64,000 nt of DNA, from positions 186,001 to 250,000 of the forward strand of contig CAVTNU010000005.1 in the NCBI GenBank assembly GCA_963736175.1, written 5' to 3'. A model generated the notes under the pieces. The model was not told the DNA's origin and ran no database searches. It was given only the letters and a program-made list of their open reading frames with translations. The first letter of the stretch is position 1, and each line of letters opens with the position of its first letter. The position numbers and the translations under genes are program-made. Source of the stretch: Rhodoblastus sp963736175. Lineage in GTDB: Bacteria; Pseudomonadota; Alphaproteobacteria; Rhizobiales; Beijerinckiaceae. Below are positions 52,165 to 62,400 of this stretch, one piece after another.

Positions 52165-52623
52165 ATGGCTCACCCCCTCGCCCCGAACGGGCGCTTTCCC
52201 GTCGCCTCTGTCCTGCCCGAACCGCCCGAAGGCCTCACCGAGGCGATGATGGAAAATCTGGTGCGCGAATTTTACGGGCGCGCGCGGCTCGACCCGGAAC
52301 TCGGCCCGATTTTCGAAGAGCGCCTGGCCGACCACTGGGAAGAGCATATCGCCAAACTGACCGACTTCTGGTCGCAGATCGGCCTGCGGAGCGGCCGCTA
52401 CAGCGGACGTCCGTTGCCCGCGCATGCGATGATGGGGCTTGAGACGACGCATTTCTCCCGCTGGCTGGGACTGTTCGAAGCGACCGCGCGCGATGTGCTG
52501 GCGCCGGACGCCGCCGCATTCTTCATCGACCGCGCCCATCGCATCGCCGAAAGTTTTCAGATCGGGCTGAACATCGGCGACAAGGCGCTCGCCTTGCGCG
52601 CCGCTCAGGCGGAACGCGAATAA
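52165..52623 (+). CDS. Group III truncated haemoglobin
   Basis: A 152-residue 2-over-2 globin. The proximal histidine is H96 in LETTHFSRWLGLF, and LVREFYGRARLDPELGPIF and HIAKLTDFWSQIG are typical of group III. These haem proteins bind oxygen, NO or related ligands; physiological roles are debated. It follows the glucokinase gene by 33 bases and may be cotranscribed, and precedes ahcY, which has its own operator-like site. Confidence 0.9.
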   Translation: MAHPLAPNGRFPVASVLPEPPEGLTEAMMENLVREFYGRARLDPELGPIFEERLADHWEEHIAKLTDFWSQIGLRSGRYSGRPLPAHAMMGLETTHFSRWLGLFEATARDVLAPDAAAFFIDRAHRIAESFQIGLNIGDKALALRAAQAERE

Positions 52624-52626
52624 ACG

Positions 52627-52644
52627 CATAAAGATTTCTTTATG
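52627..52644. promoter_or_regulatory. SahR/SamR-like operator candidate upstream of ahcY
   Basis: CATAAAGA-TT-TCTTTATG, perfect eight-base arms, 75-92 bases upstream of the ahcY start. ATAAAGAT..ATCTTTAT-like palindromes before methionine-cycle genes are associated with ArsR-type SahR/SamR regulators in proteobacteria (from memory). No such regulator gene is in the window. Confidence 0.55.
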
Positions 52645-52718
52645 TCTTTATTGATTTTGCCGAATTGGCCTGCTATGAACGCGGCCGATCCGTTTCGCCG
52701 CCAACAAGCCAGGACGCC

Positions 52719-54125
52719 ATGACCCACCATTTCAACGACTACGCCATCGCCGACATCGGTCTGGCCGCGTGGGGCCGCAAGGAAATCGCCATCGCCGAGA
52801 CGGAGATGCCCGGCCTGATGGCGACGCGCGCCGAATATGGCCCGTCGCAGCCGCTGAAAGGCGCGCGCGTCGCCGGTTCGCTGCATATGACCATCCAGAC
52901 CGCCGTGCTGATCGAAACGCTGCAGGCGCTCGGCGCGGACGTGCGTTGGGCTTCCTGCAACATTTATTCGACGCAGGACCACGCGGCCGCCGCCATCGCC
53001 GCCGCGGGCGTTCCTGTCTTCGCGATCAAGGGCGAAAGCCTTGAGGATTATTGGGACTACACCCATCGCATCTTCGAATGGAACGACGGCGGCCAGCCGA
53101 ACATGATTCTCGACGACGGCGGCGACGCCACTTTGCTGATCCATCTCGGCCTGCGCGCCGAACAAGGCGACGTCGCCTTCCTCGAAACCGCCTCGAACGA
53201 GGAAGAGGAAGTCCTCTACGCCGCCATCAAAAAGCGCCTGAAAGCCAATCCGGGCTGGTACGGCCGCAACGCCGCCGCCATCAAGGGCGTGACGGAGGAA
53301 ACCACCACCGGCGTCCACCGGCTCTATATTATGGAGAAGGAAGGCAAGCTGCTGTGGCCGGCGATCAACGTCAATGATTCCGTGACCAAGTCGAAATTCG
53401 ACAATCTTTACGGCTGCCGCGAGTCGCTGGTCGACGGCATCCGCCGCGGCACCGACGTGATGATGGCTGGCAAGGTCGCCATGATCGCCGGTTTCGGCGA
53501 CGTCGGCAAAGGCTCGGCGGCTTCGTTGCGCAACGCCGGCTGTCGCGTCATCGTCTCGGAAATCGATCCGATCTGCGCTTTACAGGCGGCGATGGAAGGC
53601 TACGAAGTCGCCACGATGGAGGACGCCGCGCCGCGCGCCGATATTTTCGTCACCGCGACCGGCAATGTCGACGTCATCACGCTCGACCACATGCGCGCCA
53701 TGAAAGATCGCGCCATCGTCTGCAACATCGGCCATTTCGATTCGGAAATTCAGGTCGCCAGCCTGCGCAATCTGCAATGGCACAACGTCAAGCCGCAGGT
53801 CGACGAGATCGAATTCCCCGACGGCAAGCGCATCATACTTCTGTCGGAAGGCCGTCTGGTCAATCTCGGCAACGCCACCGGCCATCCCTCCTTCGTGATG
53901 TCGGCTTCCTTCACCAACCAGACGCTGGCGCAGATCGAGCTTTGGACGAAGCAGGGCGAATACGGCAAAAAGGTCTTTACGCTGCCCAAGCGTCTCGACG
54001 AAAAGGTCGCCTCGCTGCATCTGCAGAAGATCGGCGTCAATCTGACCAAATTGACCGCCGAACAGGCGGCCTACCTGTCGATTCCGGTCGCCGGCCCGTT
54101 CAAGCCCGACCATTACCGCTACTGA
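52719..54125 (+). CDS. ahcY: S-adenosylhomocysteine hydrolase
   Basis: A 468-residue NAD-dependent enzyme that splits S-adenosylhomocysteine into adenosine and homocysteine in the methionine cycle. Landmarks are SLHMTIQTAVLIETLQALGA, the NAD loop IAGFGDVGKGSA, GHFDSEIQV and the C-terminal PFKPDHYRY. The ATG at 52719 has AGGA upstream and starts at the usual family N-terminus; the frame is open to 52665. The gene ends at a perfect terminator. SAM-consuming siroheme synthesis by CysG is one of many SAH sources. Confidence 0.97.
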   Translation: MTHHFNDYAIADIGLAAWGRKEIAIAETEMPGLMATRAEYGPSQPLKGARVAGSLHMTIQTAVLIETLQALGADVRWASCNIYSTQDHAAAAIAAAGVPVFAIKGESLEDYWDYTHRIFEWNDGGQPNMILDDGGDATLLIHLGLRAEQGDVAFLETASNEEEEVLYAAIKKRLKANPGWYGRNAAAIKGVTEETTTGVHRLYIMEKEGKLLWPAINVNDSVTKSKFDNLYGCRESLVDGIRRGTDVMMAGKVAMIAGFGDVGKGSAASLRNAGCRVIVSEIDPICALQAAMEGYEVATMEDAAPRADIFVTATGNVDVITLDHMRAMKDRAIVCNIGHFDSEIQVASLRNLQWHNVKPQVDEIEFPDGKRIILLSEGRLVNLGNATGHPSFVMSASFTNQTLAQIELWTKQGEYGKKVFTLPKRLDEKVASLHLQKIGVNLTKLTAEQAAYLSIPVAGPFKPDHYRY

Positions 54126-54194
54126 AATCGCGCGCGTTTCCCGCCCGCCGCGGCCGAGTCAATTCGCCGCAGGCGAGCCGCCAGCTCAACATTT

Positions 54195-54228
54195 CCGCCC
54201 TCGCCACAAGCGAGGGCGGATTCATTTT
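54195..54228 (+). terminator. Rho-independent terminator after ahcY
   Basis: CCGCCCTCGC and GCGAGGGCGG form a perfect ten-base stem around CACAA, followed by ATTCATTTT. Confidence 0.88.
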
Positions 54229-54320
54229 GGTTTGGCGCTTTCTCAACTTTGCCGTGTCAGGCTAAATTGCACTGATTCGCCGCCAAGGCGGGGAGCGGAA
54301 ATCGATTTTGGCCGCGGGGA

Positions 54321-56984
54321 GTGTCCATGCGCGCGCATCGGAGCCATGAGCGATCATATCCGGCGACGGACCTTCCGGCATGGCTCGGAAACAACGGCGT
54401 AAAGGCTCAATTCCCCGGCGTCGCGGCGCGCGGGCGCGGTCCGGCGTGTCTGGCCGCGACAAAATCAAGCGGAAACGCCACAATGGGTTGTTTCACCGCA
54501 CGGTCTCGTCCAGCGAATCTTTCGGCGTTTTTCCGCGACGCCGCCGCCTGTGTTTCGACATGGGCGATCGCCGCGCCGAGCGGCGCGCAGGCGCAGGCGC
54601 TTTTGTCGTTTGAACGCGTCCACGATCAGCCGACCTTCGTCGGCCTGTCGCTTGGCGCGGGCCTGGTGGTCTTCTCCACAATCACGGCGCTATTGCACCT
54701 GACGTCCCGGAAACACTGGCGCAAGCGCGAAGCTCAGCTCATCGCCGCCAACGAAAAACTGCATCAGCAGGCCGAGCGGGCCAAAGCCTTTCTCGCGTCG
54801 GAAAAACAAATCGTCATCGTCTGGGACAGCGCCCATAGCGAACCGGAGATCGAAGGCGACGTCACCATCGTCCTCAATGCGCCGCTGCCGCGCCGCGTAC
54901 TGGGCTTCGGCGCCTGGCTGACGGCGGAGCAGGCGCGCGATCTCGAACAATGCGTTGAAAGTCTGCGCGAACGCGGCGAAGGGTTCCGCAAGGGTTTGGT
55001 CAGCCACGCCGGCCGGCATCTGGAGGCCGAAGGGCGCGCCATCGGCGCCCGCGCGGTGTTGCGCATCCGCGATATTTCCGGCGATCGGCTCGAACTGGTT
55101 CGCCTGCGCGAGCGCCAAAGCGAACTTCAAGGCAAGTTCGACGCCTTGCGCACGCTCCTTGACGCGGCGCCCAATCCGGTCTGGATCAGGAACGCCGACA
55201 ACAAGCTGACCTATGTCAATCAGGCCTATGCGCGCGCCGTCGACGCGCGCGATCCCAAAGACGCGCTGGCGAAGAATACTGAATTGCTCGACCGGCCTGA
55301 ACGCGAAGCGGCGGCGAAAGCGCGTCAAGCCAAGGAAGTCTGGCGCGCGCGCATCCACGCCGTTGTGGCCGGCGAGCGCCGCCTGCTCGATGTCGTCGAC
55401 GCGCCGCTGGCCAATGGCGGCGCCTCCATCGCCGCCGACCTGTCCGAGCTTGAAGCCTTGCGCGCCGAGCATTCACGGCAGATGCAATCGCATACAAGAA
55501 CGCTCGATCAATTGGCGACCGGCGTCGCGATCTTCGACCGCTCGAAGAAACTGGTGTTTCATAATACCGCGTACCGTCAACTGTGGTCGCTCGACCAAAG
55601 CTTTCTGGACCAGAAGCCGACCGATTCGGAGGTGCTCGACCGTCTGCGCGCCGCCCGGGCCCTGCCCGAACAGGCCGATTACCGGGCCTGGAAACAGAGC
55701 CTTATGGCTTCATACCAATCGCTCGAGCCCTCGCAGCAGATCTGGCATCTACCGGGCGGACGCACCTTCCGCGTCAGCCTCGACCCGAACCCGCAAGGCG
55801 GCGTCACCTATCTGTTCGACGACGTCACCGAGCGCTTCAACCTTGAGTTGCAGTTCAATGCGCTGACGCGGGTCCAGAGCGAAACGCTCGACACCCTGCA
55901 GGAAGGCGTCGCCGTTTTCGGCGCCGACGGACGTATCAAATTTCACAACCCCGCCTTCGCCCGCATCTGGCGCCTTGAACTGGCGCAATTGGCCGACAAA
56001 CCCCATCTCGACGCCGTGGCCCAGGCTTGCGCGCCTTTGTCGACGGAAGACAACATCTTCGACGAACTGCGCCCGGTCGTCGCCGGCCTACATGACGCGC
56101 GCCTGGGCTTCGGGCGGCAATTGACGCGCGCCGACGGTTCGATCGTCGATTGCGCCGCCGCGCCGCTGCCGGACGGATCGACGCTGTTGACCTTCACCGA
56201 TGTGACCGACAGCGTCAGGGCCAAGCAATATCTCACCGCCTTCAACGAAAAGCTGTTGGCCGCCGAGCAATTGCGCGCCGATTTCGTCCACCACGTCTCT
56301 TACGAATTACGCTCGCCGCTGACCAATATCATCGGCTTCATCCAGTTGCTCGGCGACGGCAAGGTGGGCGAACTCAACGCCAAGCAGCGCGAATATATCG
56401 GTTACGTGCTGAAATCGTCCGCCGCGCTGCTCGCCATCATCAACGACATTCTCGATCTCGCCAGCATCGACCGCGAGTCGCTGGAATTGCAGTTGAGCGA
56501 CGTCGATATCGCCAAGACGATCAAGGAGGCCGCCGAAGGCGTACAGGACCGACTCGCCGAATCGCAAATCGAATTGCGGGTCGTGGTGCTCGACGGCGTC
56601 GGCGCTTTCCGCGCCGACGGCAAACGCATCCGCCAGATCCTGTTCAACCTGTTGTCGAACGCCATCGGCTTTTCCGAACCGGGCCAGAGCGTAACGCTGG
56701 CCGCCATGCGACGCGGCGACGAGATCGTGTTTAAAGTCTCCGACCACGGCCGCGGCATTCCGCCCAACATCATCGAAAAAGTGTTCGAACGTTTCGAAAC
56801 CAATACGATCGGCTCGCGCCATCGCGGCGTCGGTCTCGGCCTCTCTATCGTGCAATCGCTGGTCAAGCTGCATCACGGCAAGATCATCATCGACTCGGTC
56901 GAGGGCCAGGGCGCGACGGTCACCTGTATTTTTCCCGCCAACGGCGCAGCTCTGCAACAATCCGAAGATCCGGCCGCCGAATGA
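54321..56984 (+). CDS. divL: DivL-like PAS sensor pseudo-kinase (tyrosine in place of the H-box histidine)
   Basis: A protein of up to 887 residues. One membrane helix (about residues 105-125) is followed by a coiled segment, several PAS domains (for example LLDAAPNPVWIRNADNKLTY and LDQLATGVAIFDRSKKLVFH), a dimerisation domain and a complete HATPase (NLLSNAIGF, DHGRGIPP, GVGLGLSIV). The phospho-acceptor box reads HVSYELRSPL: tyrosine 661 replaces the usual histidine, as in Caulobacter DivL, which controls CckA-CtrA cell-cycle signalling. The neighbourhood (ahcY upstream, tsaE downstream) also fits. The start is uncertain among GTG 54321, ATG 54327 and ATG 54483. Confidence 0.85.
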   Translation: MSMRAHRSHERSYPATDLPAWLGNNGVKAQFPGVAARGRGPACLAATKSSGNATMGCFTARSRPANLSAFFRDAAACVSTWAIAAPSGAQAQALLSFERVHDQPTFVGLSLGAGLVVFSTITALLHLTSRKHWRKREAQLIAANEKLHQQAERAKAFLASEKQIVIVWDSAHSEPEIEGDVTIVLNAPLPRRVLGFGAWLTAEQARDLEQCVESLRERGEGFRKGLVSHAGRHLEAEGRAIGARAVLRIRDISGDRLELVRLRERQSELQGKFDALRTLLDAAPNPVWIRNADNKLTYVNQAYARAVDARDPKDALAKNTELLDRPEREAAAKARQAKEVWRARIHAVVAGERRLLDVVDAPLANGGASIAADLSELEALRAEHSRQMQSHTRTLDQLATGVAIFDRSKKLVFHNTAYRQLWSLDQSFLDQKPTDSEVLDRLRAARALPEQADYRAWKQSLMASYQSLEPSQQIWHLPGGRTFRVSLDPNPQGGVTYLFDDVTERFNLELQFNALTRVQSETLDTLQEGVAVFGADGRIKFHNPAFARIWRLELAQLADKPHLDAVAQACAPLSTEDNIFDELRPVVAGLHDARLGFGRQLTRADGSIVDCAAAPLPDGSTLLTFTDVTDSVRAKQYLTAFNEKLLAAEQLRADFVHHVSYELRSPLTNIIGFIQLLGDGKVGELNAKQREYIGYVLKSSAALLAIINDILDLASIDRESLELQLSDVDIAKTIKEAAEGVQDRLAESQIELRVVVLDGVGAFRADGKRIRQILFNLLSNAIGFSEPGQSVTLAAMRRGDEIVFKVSDHGRGIPPNIIEKVFERFETNTIGSRHRGVGLGLSIVQSLVKLHHGKIIIDSVEGQGATVTCIFPANGAALQQSEDPAAE

Positions 56985-57005
56985 GCCAGGAAGGAAAGGG
57001 ATGAA

Positions 57006-58565
57006 ATGAGTCAACAGGCCAGGGACGCGATCTGGCGGGTCGAACTCAGCGACGAGAGCGCCACCGCCGCTCTGGCCGCCGAAATCGCCGAACTGGTTGG
57101 CGCCGACGACCTTGTCACGCTTTCGGGCGATCTCGGCGCGGGCAAGACGGCCTTCGCGCGCGCTTTGATCCGCCGCCTCGTCGGCGATCCGGAGCTTGAG
57201 GCGCCAAGCCCGACCTTCACGTTGATGCAGATTTATGACGGGGCCGCCTTTCCCATCGTCCACGCTGACCTTTATCGCATCAAAGAGCCGTCCGAATTAG
57301 CCGAACTCGGCTGGGACGAGGCCGCCGAAGGCGCGCTTGTGCTCGTGGAGTGGCCGGACCGCGCCGGGTCGTCGTTGACAGCCGACCGTCTCGACGTCGC
57401 CCTGTATAACGACAGCGAGCGCGGCGAAAATTTTCGTCGGGCCGAAATCACCGGGCATGGCGCGCTCGCCGCGCGGCTGGCGCGGTTTCGCGGAACGCGC
57501 GCCATTCTTGCCGCGGCCGGTTGGAGCGACGCGCAACGCCGACATATGCAGGGCGACGCCTCCAGCCGCAGCTACGAGCGCCTGACGCGCGCCAATGGCG
57601 AACACGCCATTTTGATGATCTCGCCGCCGCGGTCCGACGGTCCGCCGGTACGCGGCGGCAAGTCCTATAGCGCCGTCGCCCGCCTCGCCGAGACGATACG
57701 GCCCTTCGTCGCCATCGACCGCGCCTTGCGCGCCGAAGGCGTATCCGCGCCGGCAATCTATGCTGTCGATTTCGAAGGCGGCTTGGCGGTTCTCGAAGAT
57801 CTGGGACAGGAAGGCGTCATCGATGCAAACGGCGTCGTTCCCGAACGCTATGGCGAAGCCGTCTGTCTGCTCGCCGACCTGCACGCCTGTTCGCTCGCCG
57901 ATCAGGTTCCTGTCGAAGACGGCGTCTACCACATCCCGCCTTATGATTTCGACGCGCTCTCGATCGAACTCGAACTGCTGCTCGACTGGTACGCCCCGCA
58001 CATCGCCAAGGCGCATCTGGGCTCGGGAGCGCGTGCGACTTTCCTCAATCTATGGCGAACGGCGCTGGCCGAAATCGTCGGCGCGCGGCCGACCTGGACG
58101 CTGCGCGACTTCCATTCGCCTAATCTTTTGTGGCTCGCGGAACGCGAGGGGCGAGCGCGCGTCGGCGTGATCGATTTCCAGGACTGCGTGATGGGCCACC
58201 CCGCCTATGACGTCGTATCGCTGTTGCAGGACGCGCGCGTCGACGTGGCCGACGACGTCGAACTGAAGCTGCTGGGCGCTTACGCGCGCGTGCGCAAACA
58301 AGCCGACCCCTCATTCGACATGGCCGCCTTCGCGCGCGCCTATGCGATCCTGGGAGCGCAGCGCGCGACAAAAATTCTCGGCATTTTCGCCCGCCTCGAC
58401 AAACGCGACCGCAAGCCCGTCTATTTGTCACATATTCCGCGCATGAAAGCCTATCTCGCCAAGAACCTCGGCCATCCCGCGCTCACCGACTTGAAGATCT
58501 GGTATGAATCGTCGATGCCCGAGCTCTTTGTTTCGACTTCTCGCGATCTGGACGCCGCCACTTGA
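57006..58565 (+). CDS. TsaE-AmgK fusion: tRNA t6A ATPase plus sugar kinase
   Basis: A 519-residue two-part protein. Residues 1 to about 150 are TsaE (Walker A SGDLGAGKTAFARALIRRL; SPTFTLMQIYD; VHADLYRI), the ATPase needed for t6A modification of tRNA. The remainder is an aminoglycoside-phosphotransferase-like kinase (catalytic region WTLRDFHSPNLLW and GVIDFQDCVMGHPAYD), corresponding to AmgK, the anomeric MurNAc/GlcNAc kinase of peptidoglycan recycling. The next gene is murU, the partner enzyme, supporting the AmgK call. The fusion joins unrelated jobs but is common in this gene neighbourhood of alphaproteobacteria. Confidence 0.9.
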   Translation: MSQQARDAIWRVELSDESATAALAAEIAELVGADDLVTLSGDLGAGKTAFARALIRRLVGDPELEAPSPTFTLMQIYDGAAFPIVHADLYRIKEPSELAELGWDEAAEGALVLVEWPDRAGSSLTADRLDVALYNDSERGENFRRAEITGHGALAARLARFRGTRAILAAAGWSDAQRRHMQGDASSRSYERLTRANGEHAILMISPPRSDGPPVRGGKSYSAVARLAETIRPFVAIDRALRAEGVSAPAIYAVDFEGGLAVLEDLGQEGVIDANGVVPERYGEAVCLLADLHACSLADQVPVEDGVYHIPPYDFDALSIELELLLDWYAPHIAKAHLGSGARATFLNLWRTALAEIVGARPTWTLRDFHSPNLLWLAEREGRARVGVIDFQDCVMGHPAYDVVSLLQDARVDVADDVELKLLGAYARVRKQADPSFDMAAFARAYAILGAQRATKILGIFARLDKRDRKPVYLSHIPRMKAYLAKNLGHPALTDLKIWYESSMPELFVSTSRDLDAAT

Positions 58566-59308
58566 GCGACACGTTTTCGGACAAAACACACGCCGGCCCG
58601 GACATCGCCATGGTTTTCGCCGCGGGTCTTGGCACGCGCATGCGCCCGATCACCGACACGCTTCCCAAGCCCCTGGTCAAGATCGCCGGCAAGACCATGC
58701 TCGATCATATGCTCGATCGGCTGGACGAAGCGGGCGTCGCGCGCGCCATCGTCAACGTCCATTGGCTGGCCGGTCAGATCGAAGCGCACCTGCAAGGGCG
58801 CAACGCCCCACAGATTGTCATATCCGACGAGAGGGACAAGCTGCTCGATCAGGGCGGCGGCATAGCCAAGGTCATGCCCCAATTGGAAGGCAAGCCGTTC
58901 TACATCTGCAATACAGACGCGGTCTGGATCGAAGGGCCGCGCTCCAATATCGCGCGTTTGGCGCAGGCGTGGAATCCTGAAAAAATGGACGTTCTTCTGT
59001 TGGTGGCGGCGAGCGCCGCCAGCGTCGGCGTTGATTGGGAAGGCGATTTCGACCTCGACGCCGACGGGCGCCTGACAAAACGTCAGGAAGGCCTCATCGC
59101 CCCGTTCGTCTATGCCGGCGTCGGCATCATAAAATCCAGCCTGTTCGAAGGGCGGCCCGTGGAGCCCTTCCGCCTCGCCCCGTTCTTTTTCGAGGCGGCG
59201 CGGCAAAAACGCCTATTCGGCGTGCGGCTTGAGGGAAGATGGCTGCATGTCGGCTCGCCGCAGACGATCGAGGAGGCCGAACGCGCCTACGCCCGATCGG
59301 CGCTTTAG
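58562..59308 (+). CDS. murU: MurU-like N-acetylmuramate-1-phosphate uridylyltransferase
   Basis: A 248-residue nucleotidyltransferase with the signature AMVFAAGLGTRMRPITDTLP followed by KPLVKIAGKTMLDHML, and FYICNTDAVW for metal binding. It makes UDP-MurNAc from MurNAc-1-phosphate produced by AmgK, bypassing de novo synthesis and thus lowering fosfomycin sensitivity in organisms that use it. The start is a TTG overlapping the stop of the fusion gene (TTGA), so translation is coupled. A sugar-phosphate nucleotidyltransferase of other specificity is possible. Confidence 0.85.
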   Translation: MSDTFSDKTHAGPDIAMVFAAGLGTRMRPITDTLPKPLVKIAGKTMLDHMLDRLDEAGVARAIVNVHWLAGQIEAHLQGRNAPQIVISDERDKLLDQGGGIAKVMPQLEGKPFYICNTDAVWIEGPRSNIARLAQAWNPEKMDVLLLVAASAASVGVDWEGDFDLDADGRLTKRQEGLIAPFVYAGVGIIKSSLFEGRPVEPFRLAPFFFEAARQKRLFGVRLEGRWLHVGSPQTIEEAERAYARSAL

Positions 59309-59448
59309 AACATGTTGCGAGAAAGCTGTCTGTTTTTTGGCGCCGACCGTGCGGTTGAATTATTTGTGACGTCATACGCTTTTTTTCAGCGGCGGCGCGT
59401 CGCGGCGACTAAAGTTCTTCAGCCGACGCCAGCAATCGCCATTTTCAA

Positions 59449-62400
59449 TTGAACCGGATCGTGACGACAGAACATTCCAGCGCGCCCGCTTCTTCACCCG
59501 CTTCGCCGCGGCGGCCGGCGCGCGTTTTTTCCATCGAGCCCGGCGCGCCGTTTCTGGCGACGTTCGCGCAAAGTCTGCTCGACGGCGACATCATCCCTTC
59601 GTTCGGGTGCGGTTGCGAACCCTTCGAGCTGGCGCGCGCCAAAATCTATGTTCCAACCCGCCGCGCGGCGCGCGCGCTAGCCGGCGAAATCGCGGCGCGG
59701 ACGGACGGGCGCTCGACCTTGCTGCCGGCCATCCTGCCGCTCGGCGCGCTCGATGCGCAAGAAGCCGAGTTTGGATTCGCCGCCGCCCCTCTCGACGACC
59801 CATTGGCGGAGGAAACGCCGCGCGCCGCCGAAGACATCGAGCGACGGATGATCCTTTGCGAGTTGGCTCTCGCCTGGGCGCGCCAGCTTAAACAGGCCAT
59901 CGTCACGATCGACGCTGACGGCGGCGTCCATCACGCGCCCGAATCCCTTCTGGTCGCGGCCACTCCCGCCGACGCTTGGCGGCTGGCCGGCGACATGACG
60001 GCCCTGATCGACGAAATGATCGTCGAAAATGTCGGATGGCGCGGCCTCGACGAGCTGGGCGCGGGCGAGTTCGACGATTATTGGCGCATCACCTTACGCT
60101 TTCTCGATATCGCCATCAGCGCATGGCCGGCGATTCAGAAGGCGCGCGGCTTTGTCGACGCGGCGCGACGCAGACAAATCATGATCGAACGCGCGATCAA
60201 TTCTATCGCCAGGGAAAACGCGCCGGTTATGGCCATCGGCTCGACCGGTTCGCACAAGGCGACCGCCGACCTACTGGCCGCCATCGCGCGCGCGCCGAAA
60301 GGCGCTGTGGTCCTGCCCGGCCTTGACCAGAGGCTCGATCCCGCCTCCTTCGCCCTGATCGGCGCGACGGGCGAGGCCTGCGCCACCCACCCTCAGGCCC
60401 TGCTGGCGAGGCTGATCAAACATATCGGCGTCGAGCGCGAGGACGTCCGTCCGCTGGGCGCGACGCACGCCCCGTTGCGGGCGCGCGCGACCTTTGTTTC
60501 CGAGGCTTTCCGCCCCGCCGAAACAACGCAGCTCTGGCGATCGTGGCGCGAACGACAGAGCGCGGAAGCGCTGCATCAATCGCTCGCGGGCGTCGCCCTG
60601 ATCGAAGCGGAAGAGGAGCGCGAGGAGGCGCTCGCGCTCGCCATCGTCCTGCGTGAGGCGTTGGAGACGCCCGGGCGCACCGCCGCCTTGATCACGCCTG
60701 ACCGCGCCCTCGCGGAGCGCGTGCGGCTTGAACTGGGGCGTTGGGGCGTCGTGATCGACGATTCAGGCGGCGCGCCGCTGGCGGCCTCGCGCGCCGGCGC
60801 GCTGGCGCGGCTGGCCTTGCTGGCGCTGTCGGGCGACAACGTTGACTGCGCCGCCTTGCTCGCCCATCCCGACGTCGCGCGCGGGCTCGGCGACGCGCGT
60901 CAAAATATCGTTGAATTGCTGGAAATCGGCGTGTTGCGGTCGGGCCTGTTCGCCGCTGACCGGACGCTTGCCGGACGAATCGAACAAGCGCGCAGCGGCG
61001 CCGCGGACAAACGCGCCCACCCGGCCCAGAAAGCGCTCGCGCCTGACGATTGGGCGGCCATCGCGCGCGCCGCGCGAACGCTCGATGAAGCCTTCGCGCC
61101 ATTGCGGCGTTTGGGCTCCGCCGGCCTCGGCGCCTGGATCGACGCGCATATGCAAGCTCTGAGCGCGCTCGCAGGCCGCGATACTGGCGCATTCCCCGGC
61201 GACGACGGCGAGGAGCTGGCGCTGCTGTTCGCGCAATTGCGCGCCTGCGCCAACGAAACGATGACGTTCGACGCGGCGAGCTACCGCGATTTCTTTGACG
61301 TTCTTGTCGCCGAACACGTTGTGCGCGGTCAAACGCAAGCTCATCCGCGCCTGAAAATTCTCGGTTTGCTCGAAGCGCGCCTAATGAGCGCCGATCTTGT
61401 CGCGCTGGCCGGACTCGATGAAAACGTCTGGCCGCCGCAGGCGCAAAACGACTGTTTTCTCAACCGGCCGATGCGCGTGGCGCTTGGCTTGTCCTCGCCG
61501 GAGCGGCGGCTTGGCCAGACCGCGCATGATTTCACGCAAAGCCTCGGCGCGGCGCGGGTCGTCCTGTCACGGGCGAAGAAGCGGGGCGGTTCGCCGACGG
61601 TTGCTTCGCGCTTCCTGCTGCGCATGGCGGCGCTCGCCGGGAAAGACGTCTGGCGGCACGTCGGCGCGCGCGGCGACCGGTGGCTCGAACTTGCCCGCGA
61701 AATCGACCGGCCGGAGCGCGAGACGCCGATCAAGCGCCCGAGGCCGATCCCCGCTCTGAGTTTGCGTCCGGACAAGCTCTCGGTCACGCGCATCGAAATG
61801 CTCAGGCGCGATCCCTACGCCGTCTACGCCGAATATATCCTGAAACTCGCCGTCCTGCCGCCGCTCGACGCGCCGCTCGGCCTGCGCGAGATCGGCGTCG
61901 GCCTGCACGCGGCGCTCGACGAATTTGCGCGCTCCTGCCCGACCGGGCCGTTGCCGGCGGACGCCAGGGCGCGGATCGTCGCGCTGGCGCGACAAAAACT
62001 TACCGCCTTCGCGGACGACCCGACGTTCCAAGCCTTCCGCTGGCCGCGCCTGCTGCGCGGCATTGACGACTATCTCGATTTCGAGACGCGGCGGCGCCCA
62101 TTTATCAAGCGCCTCATTCTGGAAACGCGCGGGCGCCTGCCGATCCCTTTGGCCGACGGTTCGATATTCCACCTCACCGCTCAGGCCGACCGCATCGAAC
62201 TCCTCGATGACGGAACCGCCGTTCTCGTCGATTACAAGACCGGCGCGCCGCCAACCAACGCGCAAGTGCGCGCCGGCTTTTCCCCGCAATTGACGCTTGA
62301 GGCGACCATGGCGGAGCGCGGCGCGTTCGCCGACGTCCCGGCGACTCCGGTCAGGACGGCCTTTTACCTGGGCCTTGGCGGCGGCTCGGACGGCGGCGAA

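Noticed and set aside
52624..52718. SAM or SAH riboswitch before ahcY
   Set aside because: The leader is only 95 bases and shows a DNA-type palindrome rather than the conserved riboswitch cores.
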